This document shows, one piece after another, positions 14,325 through 20,883 of a stretch of DNA of 21,461 bases. The DNA lies in NCBI GenBank assembly GCA_014361085.1, contig JACIWG010000010.1, positions 1 through 21,461 on the forward strand, written 5' to 3'. The notes beneath the pieces are model-generated. The model was given only the letters and a program-made list of their open reading frames with translations, was not told the origin of the DNA and made no database searches. How positions within the stretch are numbered: the first letter of the stretch is position 1; each line of letters opens with the position of its first letter. Origin of the DNA: Nitrososphaeria archaeon (GTDB lineage: Archaea > Thermoproteota > Nitrososphaeria > JACIWG01). A program made the translations under genes and the position numbers.

Positions 14325-14441
14325 TTAGGAGGAAAGTTTAAGTTCTATTACTGCTAATAGAATTATAGCAAAAGCTAGAACTATTATAGCAGAAGTTATT
14401 GATGAAAGAATCATGGTGTTTAGATCAGATATATCGACCAT
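14325..14441 (-). CDS. Small single-pass membrane protein, 38 residues, unknown function
   Basis: ATG 14441 opens a 38-codon frame starting MVDISDLNTMILSSI and closing with ELKLSS. Residues about 10-32 form one hydrophobic stretch rich in Ile, Leu, Val and Ala, long enough to cross a membrane once, with acidic residues before it and a single Lys after it. A TATA-like GTTTAAATAC lies 30-40 bases upstream, overlapping the stop codon of the gene before it. GAAAGAAG just before the ATG is a weak binding site at best. I do not recognise a family. Confidence 0.5.
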   Translation of the reverse strand: MVDISDLNTMILSSITSAIIVLAFAIILLAVIELKLSS

Positions 14442-14470
14442 CTTCTTTCAATAGCATACTTTTAGAGATA

Positions 14471-14480
14471 GTATTTAAAC
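14471..14480 (-). promoter_or_regulatory. TATA-like element for the 38-residue membrane protein gene
   Basis: GTTTAAATAC on the minus strand is centred about 34 bases before ATG 14441, so a transcript would have a leader of several bases. It overlaps the 3' end of the 301-residue unknown gene. Confidence 0.4.
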
Positions 14481-15380
14481 ATTTATTTCATAGTACGATC
14501 TAAAAATGTGGAAGGAATCAAAGCAATAATTTTTTAAATTCTTGAACATATTCGATAATCCTTTAAAATCTAATTCTGAATTTAACTTTTTAAAAATTAT
14601 ACTTGAATCTTCAGATATAATGAAAGATTTACTCTTTTTTAAGTCTACAGGAAATTCATAATTTAATAAAAGATCCTCTAATAGGCTGAGAAGAATATGG
14701 GAGGAGGTTTCAGCTTTAAACATTAAGTTACAACCAGGTTTTATAATTGGAATAGAATCTTTTTCAACAGGAAAATTGAATAAACATTCAATTTTCTTAG
14801 GCTTAAATATTTTGCACAAATGGATTAGAACCATTAGTTCGTCTTCAAGAATATAATATTTGTTGGCTTTCCTATTTGTAAGCCAAAGATATTTTTGAGA
14901 TTCAAATCTGCTCTTAAGAAAAATTTTTAGATGATCATTAAGCCAGTTTAAAATGAAATAATTGTTTTCAAACCGTTGACCAATAGGCTTAGGAATTTCA
15001 TACCTTCTAAACATTCTTTTATAATTTAGGACGTTTTTTAAAAAATCGGTTATATAAGATTCTATTGGAAAAGTGGATAATAGTTTCCCATTACTATAAA
15101 GTTTCACATAGTTTCTGATATTTTTAAGATATAAAGTTGCAGAATAGGGTGGTAAATTCTTTCTATTATCGGCTAACCAGCTAAGGGCAATAGTATCTTT
15201 TATTCTAATTCCTGGTTTAGGAAAAAGTGTTGAAAGATGAAAACCATTATCTAACAATTCTTTAACTATATCATGAAATTGACTTTTTGAAAGAAAGGGT
15301 AGTGCATATGAGATTATTTCCGAACTTGGTTTTCTTATCGAATAAAGTTTAAAATATTTCTTCATAAGCATTTTGTCCAT
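14475..15380 (-). CDS. Unknown protein of 301 residues, downstream of an HTH regulator
   Basis: I recognise no family. The product is strongly basic and rich in Lys, Asn, Ile, Leu, Phe and Tyr. It has a helical-looking N-terminal part (residues about 18-50, with LPFLSKSQFHDIVKELLDNG), a middle segment rich in aromatic residues (YSATLYLKNIRNYVKLYSNG) and no evident catalytic motif, signal peptide or membrane helix. It begins six bases after the stop of the HTH gene and has no clear binding site of its own, so the two are probably co-transcribed. In-frame ATGs at codons 4 and 6 are alternative starts. It appears more AT-rich than the ribosomal genes, which would fit a fast-evolving or acquired gene. 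Confidence 0.75.
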   Translation of the reverse strand: MDKMLMKKYFKLYSIRKPSSEIISYALPFLSKSQFHDIVKELLDNGFHLSTLFPKPGIRIKDTIALSWLADNRKNLPPYSATLYLKNIRNYVKLYSNGKLLSTFPIESYITDFLKNVLNYKRMFRRYEIPKPIGQRFENNYFILNWLNDHLKIFLKSRFESQKYLWLTNRKANKYYILEDELMVLIHLCKIFKPKKIECLFNFPVEKDSIPIIKPGCNLMFKAETSSHILLSLLEDLLLNYEFPVDLKKSKSFIISEDSSIIFKKLNSELDFKGLSNMFKNLKNYCFDSFHIFRSYYEINV

Positions 15381-15386
15381 TATATG

Positions 15387-15716
15387 TCATGGTCTATGAT
15401 TTACCATATTTTTCTTAGAAAGTTCTTTGCAAAGGGAACATAAGTAGATTACATTTTTATCCTTTAAGCCATGAATCAGTTCCTCAGCATACGATCTTGC
15501 ATAATAATCAACTAGTTTAAGGTCAATGAAGGAATTTAACTTCTTATTTATTCCTCTTTTTTTACCTAAATAGAGGCTTACAGTAGCCTGTGAGATTGAA
15601 AGAAGTTTTGCTACTTCATTTTGAGTTAAACCATATTCATCTATAAGAATCTTCACAACCTTAGACCTGAAAAGAGGAATAATATATTTAGCTGTAATTT
15701 CACATTGATGATACAT
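15387..15716 (-). CDS. HTH transcriptional regulator with C-terminal CxxC (COG2522-like)
   Basis: From ATG 15716 the product has 109 residues. It starts CEITAKYIIPLFRSKVVKIL and has a Cro/XRE-like helix-turn-helix at about residues 29-51 (YGLTQNEVAKLLSISQATVS), then YLGKKRG, as in archaeal predicted regulators of COG2522. The C-terminal part has Cys93-x-x-Cys96 (LCSLCKEL); with Cys5 these could bind a metal or sense redox state. The open frame extends to 15752, but the ATG at 15716 lies about 29 bases from a TATA-like box, so a short-leader transcript from there is more likely. It is divergent from a thioredoxin gene and followed at once by the 301-residue unknown gene. Confidence 0.85.
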   Translation of the reverse strand: MYHQCEITAKYIIPLFRSKVVKILIDEYGLTQNEVAKLLSISQATVSLYLGKKRGINKKLNSFIDLKLVDYYARSYAEELIHGLKDKNVIYLCSLCKELSKKNMVNHRP

Positions 15717-15738
15717 GTTGGTGTAAAATGTCCTTAAG

Positions 15739-15780
15739 TAAAATATAAACATTATTTTAAAAACAAAAATCTTATATGTT
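15739..15780. promoter_or_regulatory. Divergent promoter region between the HTH regulator and thioredoxin
   Basis: GTTTATATTTT (15750-15740, minus strand) is a TATA-like box for the HTH gene. CTTATATGTT (15771-15780, plus strand) is one for thioredoxin, about 30 bases before its ATG. The 89 bases between the starts leave room for the regulator to act on both promoters. Confidence 0.45.
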
Positions 15781-15805
15781 AATAATGTGAGAATGATAAA
15801 GGTTC

Positions 15806-16216
15806 ATGGAAAATAACGAAATTGAAAAAATATTGAGTAGAAAGTATTTGGATATGATTAAAAGAAGTTCTAAAGAGGAAAAGAGTGAGAAGAAAGTGTT
15901 ATACTATTTAGATTCAAACAATTTTGATAAATTCTTAAACGAAAACGCCAATGTTATAGTCGACTTTTTTGCTGAATGGTGTGGTCCATGCAAAATGATG
16001 GCACCAATATTTGAGCAAATTGCTAGAGAATATTCACCATCCATCATGTTTGCAAAATTAAATGTTGATCAAAGCCCTGACATCGCTGAAAGATTCATTA
16101 TTATGGGAGTACCTACAATCATTTATTTTAAATCAGGTAAGGCTGTTGAAAAAATTGTAGGCGCAGTTAACAAAAATATCTTGAAACAAAAGATAAAAGA
16201 GGTTTATGGGCTATAA
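15806..16216 (+). CDS. trx: Thioredoxin with N-terminal extension
   Basis: The 136-residue protein has a full thioredoxin domain from about residue 31. It includes VDFFAEWCGPCKMMAPIFEQ, with redox cysteines Cys59 and Cys62 in the standard WCGPC, and GVPTIIYFKSGK with the cis-proline. It should reduce disulfides of cytosolic proteins. The first 30 residues (MENNEIEKILSRKYLDMIKR and on) are a charged helical extension that plain thioredoxins of about 105 residues lack; it is seen in some archaeal thioredoxins. ATG 15806 has a weak AAGGTT upstream. The stop codon is inside a 16-bp palindrome shared with the convergent cysS gene. Confidence 0.94.
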   Translation: MENNEIEKILSRKYLDMIKRSSKEEKSEKKVLYYLDSNNFDKFLNENANVIVDFFAEWCGPCKMMAPIFEQIAREYSPSIMFAKLNVDQSPDIAERFIIMGVPTIIYFKSGKAVEKIVGAVNKNILKQKIKEVYGL

Positions 16217-16229
16217 AAGTTAACTTTTA
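16214..16229. terminator. 16-bp perfect palindrome at a convergent gene junction, possible bidirectional terminator
   Basis: TAAAAGTTAACTTTTA is a perfect palindrome. It contains the thioredoxin stop (16214-16216, plus strand) and the cysS stop (16220-16222, minus strand). Each strand ends it with a TTTT run, as expected for a compact site that could stop transcription from both sides. Confidence 0.45.
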
Positions 16230-17389
16230 AGCCTCTCTAGGCCCAAAACTGTAAGAACATCATCTAAGAAACTTGGATTAGTATGATGTTTTAAACATTC
16301 CTTTACAAGGGAAATAAATAACTCAACAGCCTTAGAAGTACACATGCCATTGAACAAATGTCTGAAAAATTGTTTTTTCATTTCAATCAAATAATCGAGA
16401 GGACTAGAGTAGGATAAACTTAGATTATCTATCCTATATTTTATATCCTTAATAATATCCTCGAAAACTTCAAGCTGGTCCATAGAAAATTCTGTAGGCT
16501 CATCCCATGGATAAGATAAGAAATAAATTCTAATCGTTTCTGGAGAAAACCTTTTTAATACTTCGTTAACGTAAACTATATTTCCAAGAGACTTTGACAT
16601 CTTCTTCCCATTTATTGTTAGAATACATGTATGTACCCAATATGGTACATAAGGTTTAATTCCCTCAATTGCAGCACCTAAAGTTTCAATAAAATCATGA
16701 TGAGGATATACAAGTTCAATAGCACCCCCATGAATATCATGGGGGCCTTTAAATATTTCATGAGCTATTACTACATCTTGCAAATGCCATCCAGGACGAC
16801 CTAATCCCCATGGAGAATCCCAATTTGGTTCCGAATTACATTTGAACCAAAGAAGGAAATCTATTGGAGCCTTCTTTCCAATATAGGAATCGAATCTTAA
16901 ATCATATAAAGTTGATTTATCAAAGCCTGAAACAGGTCCTCTGTCATACATTTTGTTAAATTCAAAAAAGATATTACCATTAACGTTATAAGCTAGACCT
17001 TGAGATAAGAGTTTTTTAATCTGTAAAATATATTCTTTTATGTAATTTGATGATCTGGGAAGGAAATTTGGCGTATTTATATTCAATTTTTCTAATATAT
17101 TAATAGTATTTTTGGCAATCTTGTCTGCGAGTACATTAAATGGGCAACCCTCTTTATTTGCTTTTTCAAAAACATTTTCGTCAATGTCTGTGAAATTTAA
17201 ACAAAATTTTACATTATAGTTTAAGTTTCTTAGAAAACGAACCAGAACATCAAAGAAGAAGAAAGTTTTCAGATGCCCAAGATGTAATTCATCATAAACT
17301 GTGGGACCACAAACTTGTATGTTAAAAGTTATTTTAGAGCGGGGTATAATTTCTGTTAATTCGCGATAGTTAGTTGTATATAGATACAT
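16220..17389 (-). CDS. cysS: Cysteinyl-tRNA synthetase, short and with altered zinc ligands
   Basis: The class I catalytic core is clear: Cys27 in CGPTVYD, the HIGH motif as HLGH (36-39), FTDIDENVFEKANKEG, GRPGWH (197-202), DIHGGAIELVYPHH (218-231) and KMSKS (263-267). The enzyme should charge tRNA-Cys. It has 389 residues against about 460 in E. coli, and the C-terminal anticodon-binding part is short. By alignment from memory with the E. coli enzyme, the zinc ligands Cys28 and His234 are kept (Cys27, His230), but Cys209 is Asp205 and Glu238 is Ile234. ATG 17389 probably gives a leaderless mRNA, with a TATA-like box about 25 bases upstream. Whether this is a true CysRS or a paralogue needs the rest of the genome. 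Confidence 0.88.
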   Translation of the reverse strand: MYLYTTNYRELTEIIPRSKITFNIQVCGPTVYDELHLGHLKTFFFFDVLVRFLRNLNYNVKFCLNFTDIDENVFEKANKEGCPFNVLADKIAKNTINILEKLNINTPNFLPRSSNYIKEYILQIKKLLSQGLAYNVNGNIFFEFNKMYDRGPVSGFDKSTLYDLRFDSYIGKKAPIDFLLWFKCNSEPNWDSPWGLGRPGWHLQDVVIAHEIFKGPHDIHGGAIELVYPHHDFIETLGAAIEGIKPYVPYWVHTCILTINGKKMSKSLGNIVYVNEVLKRFSPETIRIYFLSYPWDEPTEFSMDQLEVFEDIIKDIKYRIDNLSLSYSSPLDYLIEMKKQFFRHLFNGMCTSKAVELFISLVKECLKHHTNPSFLDDVLTVLGLERLKS

Positions 17390-17407
17390 AATTAAAACTT
17401 AAAAAAT

Positions 17408-17424
17408 AATTAATATTTAAAGTA
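17408..17424. promoter_or_regulatory. Symmetric TATA-like tract serving cysS and a divergent small gene
   Basis: AATTAATATTTAAAGTA lies in the 47 bases between ATG 17389 (minus) and ATG 17437 (plus). The core TTAATATTTAA is close to its own reverse complement and lies about 22-26 bases from each ATG. One TATA-like element could direct leaderless transcripts in both directions. Confidence 0.4.
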
Positions 17425-17436
17425 TATGTGCATTGC

Positions 17437-17733
17437 ATGTCAAAAAAATGCTATGATAACTATATGTCTTTGAAGAAGAGTGTGAATGTAAATGAGATTA
17501 TAGATTATATTGTCTTATTAGGAAATGATGAGGGATTAAAGATTGAAGTTGAAGATTTAGGAGGAAAGAGGCTTAAAATTTATGTTAATAAGACAGGGTT
17601 AGAGTATGTAATGAGCGTAGTCTATGATAACAATAAAGAGGAAAATTTTATTTTTTCAAACATTAACGAAATTTGCGAGAATTTATTTAAATTAATAGAG
17701 AAAAAGAGGGTTTTAGAAGCTATTTTATATTAA
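17437..17733 (+). CDS. Small acidic protein of 98 residues, unknown function
   Basis: From ATG 17437 the product begins MSKKCYDNYMSLKKSVNVNE and is soluble-looking. It has a predicted alternation of helix and strand: NEIIDYIVLLGNDEG, then KIEVEDLGGKRLKIYVNK, and a C-terminal helix ENLFKLIEKKRVLEAIL. The frame is open from a GTG at 17428 and an ATG at 17464 also exists. I prefer 17437 because it is at leaderless distance from the TATA-like tract shared with cysS, and no binding site is present. No family is recognised. Confidence 0.6.
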   Translation: MSKKCYDNYMSLKKSVNVNEIIDYIVLLGNDEGLKIEVEDLGGKRLKIYVNKTGLEYVMSVVYDNNKEENFIFSNINEICENLFKLIEKKRVLEAILY

Positions 17734-17750
17734 ATTTTAATTTCCACAAA

Positions 17751-18779
17751 TTAATAGGAGAGAGCTTTAAGTGCATAGTGAGTTTCTTTATCAAGAGACT
17801 TCATTTTTGACACTGCTTCATCTAAACTCACGTGTGTTATACTAGTACCTTTTAAGGCAACCATGAAACCGAATTTACCTTCTTTTACAAGTTCTACGGC
17901 TGCTAAACCGAATCTGCTTGAAAGAACTCTATCAAAGGCTGTAGGGGTGCCACCTCTTATTGTGTGGCCAAGAATGACGGCTCTAACTTCATAACCTGTT
18001 CTTTTCTCAATTTCTTCGGCAAGAAATTGGCCAATTCCGCCAAGTTTTATGTGACCAAATTCATCAACTTTACCTTCTTTAACAAAAGTTGAAGACACGT
18101 TTTTTAGTATTGCACCTTCAGCCACCACTATAAGGGTAGCCTTTTCACCCTTTTCATGCCTTTTTTTAACAAAATCTATAACTTCTTCTAAGTCGAATGG
18201 TTCTTCAGGCACTAGTGTTAGATGAGCGCCTGAGGCTATTCCAGCGTAGGCTGCAACCCATCCTGCATGACGGCCCATAACTTCAGCCACCATAATCCGG
18301 TCATGTGATTCTCCGGTTGTCATTAAATTATCTAAAGCATGCATTGCTTCATTAACAGCAGAATCAAAACCGAAAGTATAGTCTGTAGCAGAAATGTCGT
18401 TGTCCATGGTCTTTGGGACACCGACAACCTTCAAACCCATTTTGAACAATTTTGCAGCAACACTCAGAGTATCATCTCCGCCGACAGCTATTATTGCATC
18501 CAATCCAAGCTTTTTTACATTTTCAAGAATTTTTTCAGGACCACCTGCATGCTTAAATGGGTTAGTCCTTGAAGTTTTTAAAATCGTACCCCCGAGTCTA
18601 TGAATATTCGCTATATCTTTGAAAGAAAGTTTTGTAACATCAAGGTCCATTAGGCCACGCCAGCCATATCTTATGCCTAAAACACTCCATCCGTACTCTT
18701 CAGCTCGTTTAGTTACTGCTCTTATTACTGCATTTAAGCCTGCACAGTCCCCTCCGCCAGTTAATATACCAATTTTCAT
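17751..18779 (-). CDS. pfp: 6-phosphofructokinase, pyrophosphate-dependent type
   Basis: This 342-residue member of the PfkA family phosphorylates fructose 6-phosphate to the 1,6-bisphosphate. TGGGDCAGLNAVIR (7-20), GGDDT (100-104), PKTMDND (122-128) and MGRHAGWVAAYAG are family motifs. Asp103 and Lys123 stand where ATP-dependent enzymes have Gly; this pair marks pyrophosphate as phosphoryl donor and makes the reaction reversible. The gene follows fba directly, the same order as the fba-pfp operon of Thermoproteus tenax. I chose ATG 18779, giving MKIGILTGGGD; a GTG at 18791, one base after the fba stop, would add four residues and has AAGGA nearby. Confidence 0.93.
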   Translation of the reverse strand: MKIGILTGGGDCAGLNAVIRAVTKRAEEYGWSVLGIRYGWRGLMDLDVTKLSFKDIANIHRLGGTILKTSRTNPFKHAGGPEKILENVKKLGLDAIIAVGGDDTLSVAAKLFKMGLKVVGVPKTMDNDISATDYTFGFDSAVNEAMHALDNLMTTGESHDRIMVAEVMGRHAGWVAAYAGIASGAHLTLVPEEPFDLEEVIDFVKKRHEKGEKATLIVVAEGAILKNVSSTFVKEGKVDEFGHIKLGGIGQFLAEEIEKRTGYEVRAVILGHTIRGGTPTAFDRVLSSRFGLAAVELVKEGKFGFMVALKGTSITHVSLDEAVSKMKSLDKETHYALKALSY

Positions 18780-18792
18780 TTCCCCGTTCACG

Positions 18793-19569
18793 CTATCCTT
18801 TCAATATATGTACTGCTTCATCTAAACTTTTACCTTCAATAACTAGAGCGCGTAAGGCTTTCGCCATCTTCAGGGGCTCCTCATGCTGCCAAACGTTTCG
18901 GCCCACAGCTAAACCTATTCCGCCTGCATCTATTACACCCTTTACTTGCTGTAGAAATATTTCTTCTGTCGGAGCTTTTGGACCCCCTGACATTAGGACC
19001 TTAGCTTTTCCTGCAGACTTTACAGCCCAGCGGAATGTGTTTGGGTCTCCGGTATATTTGATTTTTACTGCATCAGCACCGAGTTCTAGACCTATTCTTG
19101 CAGCATACGCAACCATTTCTTTACTAGTATCATCCTTTACAGCTTCACCCCTAGGATAGACCCATGCAATTACTGCAAGACCATATTTTCTAGCTTCTTC
19201 TTGTATTCTTCCGAATTCCTGGAACATTATATTTTCGTGTATGCTTCCAGGGTATATTGTATAACCCACAGCTTTAGCACCTAAGCTTACAGCATATTCT
19301 ACACTACAGTTCTGTCTTGAGACTGGATCTCCTTTCACAATATTTGTCTTCCCATTAAGCTTTAAAATTAGTGGAACTTTGCCATTATAATATTTTTCGG
19401 CTAAGCCTTTTTGAAGAGCGATGCCATTAAATTTTCCTTTCTCAGCAATTTCCATAACAAATGCTGGATCAACACTTTTTTCATTAAAGTCTGTTGGACC
19501 ATGCTCAATACCATGATCATATGCAAGGATTATGGATCGTCCATTTTCAAGGAAAATGTCAAAACCCAT
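18793..19569 (-). CDS. fba: Fructose-1,6-bisphosphate aldolase, archaeal class I (DhnA family)
   Basis: The 258-residue TIM-barrel enzyme cleaves or forms fructose 1,6-bisphosphate. Signatures are ILAYDHGIEHGP (14-25), IYPGS (105-109), WVYPRGE (136-142) and VKIKYTGDPNTFRWAVK. Lys169 is the likely Schiff-base residue and Tyr138 the likely acid/base; their 31-residue spacing equals that of Tyr146 and Lys177 in the T. tenax enzyme. The end has MSGGPKAPTEE and GLAVGRNVWQ for phosphate binding. Homologues that make an aminoshikimate precursor (ADH synthase) share the fold, but the pfp neighbour favours glycolysis. ATG 19569 has a GGGG upstream and a TATA-like box some 34 bases before it. Confidence 0.93.
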   Translation of the reverse strand: MGFDIFLENGRSIILAYDHGIEHGPTDFNEKSVDPAFVMEIAEKGKFNGIALQKGLAEKYYNGKVPLILKLNGKTNIVKGDPVSRQNCSVEYAVSLGAKAVGYTIYPGSIHENIMFQEFGRIQEEARKYGLAVIAWVYPRGEAVKDDTSKEMVAYAARIGLELGADAVKIKYTGDPNTFRWAVKSAGKAKVLMSGGPKAPTEEIFLQQVKGVIDAGGIGLAVGRNVWQHEEPLKMAKALRALVIEGKSLDEAVHILKG

Positions 19570-19598
19570 ACTTATTCCCCTAATGAGAGGAGAAGGCC

Positions 19599-19608
19599 TA
19601 TATATTAA
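19599..19608 (-). promoter_or_regulatory. TATA-like element for the fba-pfp operon
   Basis: TTAATATATA on the minus strand is centred about 34 bases before the fba ATG. Transcription would start near 19578, giving a leader of about nine bases. No second box was seen before pfp, so both genes are probably on one mRNA. Confidence 0.5.
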
Positions 19609-19644
19609 TTTTTACTCTATATTTCTTTCGAGATAATTTAAAAG

Positions 19645-19659
19645 ATTCTAAAAAAGAAT
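19645..19659 (-). terminator. T-rich candidate terminator between the methyltransferase gene and fba
   Basis: On the minus strand ATTCTTTTTTAGAAT has five-base inverted arms around a T-run, followed by another short T-run. It lies some 35-45 bases after the methyltransferase stop and before the fba promoter. The evidence is only the T content and dyad. Confidence 0.3.
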
Positions 19660-19691
19660 TTTGTTACCTTTAATATTTAACGTCAATATTA

Positions 19692-20828
19692 TTATTTTTC
19701 TAGAAAAATAAGACTTTCGAGTGCGATACCAATTTTTTTCCTATTAGGGTCGGTAACAGTTCTCTTGTTCACATGAACTATCCTTTTGACATGGAATCCA
19801 ATATCTTTAGCTATTTCGGAAAGGATAATTGGGACAGGTATAATCTTGTCTGGAAAAACACCTTCACCTACAACGAGAACTGCGTTCCCTCTCTCATTAA
19901 GGAGTCTATATAATTCAGAGAGGACATCTTTCATATCCCTAAAATATGCTTTCCCTATCGGGGGGACATCTAGATAGTCAAATTCACTGTAATTTTTTTC
20001 AATATCTATTCCAATATATGACCTGAGGCCATGAATGTCAATTTTTGTTTGGTTAAAAAAGAGTTCATTTTCAATAGAATATACTTTGATATAATCTATT
20101 ATGTTAAGGTATGGAGGGGAGGTTATAACCGCGTTGAAACTACGATCTTCTAAGAAATCTAATCTTCTTGCATCAGCATGATAGACTTTAATAATTGATT
20201 TTTTTGTTTGTAAAGTTTTAAGATCATAGAACATTTTTTTTACAATCCTTTTAAATACTGGTCTTAAGGGAGGAATATGCTTTCTTTTCCTAAATTTTAT
20301 CACGGCACCGTCCTTGTAAGCCATAGAAACTTTGTTGGCGGCAATCATGAGGGCCAAAGTGAAGAAATTCTTTGCCAAAACATCTCTTATCTCGCTTATA
20401 ACTTGTTTAAAAAAAAGTATATCCTCTAAAGCATATTTAGTAAATGCTCTTCTAACTAAGGGACTTAAGCCTTCGATAGAAGGTTTTGTGAACCTTTTAC
20501 TAAAAATATCTTGCGCAACATTCTTTAGGTGTCTTAAGTCATAATCCATCGTCTTTACTTGGGAAAGGAAAACGGCTAATGGCATAACGTCTACACCTAC
20601 GGAATTTATACCTCTCTCTTTTGATGCTAAAAGTGTTGTTCCCGAACCACAAAAGGGGTCCAGTACCCAGTCACCTTCCATTAATTTAAATTGATCAAAA
20701 ATCATCATCACAAAATCTCTTGAAAAACCTTCCTTAAAATGAAACCAACTGTATACAGGATGTTTTTTATTAGGGACAAATGTTACTAATGGTCCAAGTT
20801 CAAATTTTTCCTCTATTATGTAGTCCAT
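19692..20828 (-). CDS. Orphan DNA methyltransferase, N4-cytosine/N6-adenine amino type
   Basis: The 378-residue protein has the AdoMet-binding motif VLDPFCGSGTTLLAS (55-69) and an upstream motif-X-like HPVYSWFHFKEGFS (23-36). The catalytic motif IV is TSPPYLNIIDY (from residue 236); a TSPPY form is most common in N4-cytosine DNA methylases. The motifs come in the order FxGxG, then about 170 residues, then SPPY. This is unlike the common beta class (SPPY first), and the intervening basic segment (RKRKHIPPLRPVFKRIVKK) may take part in target recognition. No endonuclease or specificity gene is adjacent. A nucleic acid other than DNA cannot be excluded. ATG 20828 fits a short leader after AACTATAAATTTG. 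Confidence 0.85.
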   Translation of the reverse strand: MDYIIEEKFELGPLVTFVPNKKHPVYSWFHFKEGFSRDFVMMIFDQFKLMEGDWVLDPFCGSGTTLLASKERGINSVGVDVMPLAVFLSQVKTMDYDLRHLKNVAQDIFSKRFTKPSIEGLSPLVRRAFTKYALEDILFFKQVISEIRDVLAKNFFTLALMIAANKVSMAYKDGAVIKFRKRKHIPPLRPVFKRIVKKMFYDLKTLQTKKSIIKVYHADARRLDFLEDRSFNAVITSPPYLNIIDYIKVYSIENELFFNQTKIDIHGLRSYIGIDIEKNYSEFDYLDVPPIGKAYFRDMKDVLSELYRLLNERGNAVLVVGEGVFPDKIIPVPIILSEIAKDIGFHVKRIVHVNKRTVTDPNRKKIGIALESLIFLEK

Positions 20829-20852
20829 AAGTTATGTAGATGATTATTTCGA

Positions 20853-20865
20853 CAAATTTATAGTT
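20853..20865 (-). promoter_or_regulatory. TATA-like element for the methyltransferase gene
   Basis: AACTATAAATTTG on the minus strand is centred about 31 bases before ATG 20828, so the leader would be only a few bases. It lies in the 55-base gap after the upstream gene, suggesting that the methyltransferase is transcribed on its own. Confidence 0.45.
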
Positions 20866-20883
20866 AACGCAATAATTATTAAA

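Noticed and set aside
14139..14357. Plus-strand frame across the tRNA
   Set aside because: It translates the antisense of tRNA-Glu and spacer; such a frame is a common false call.
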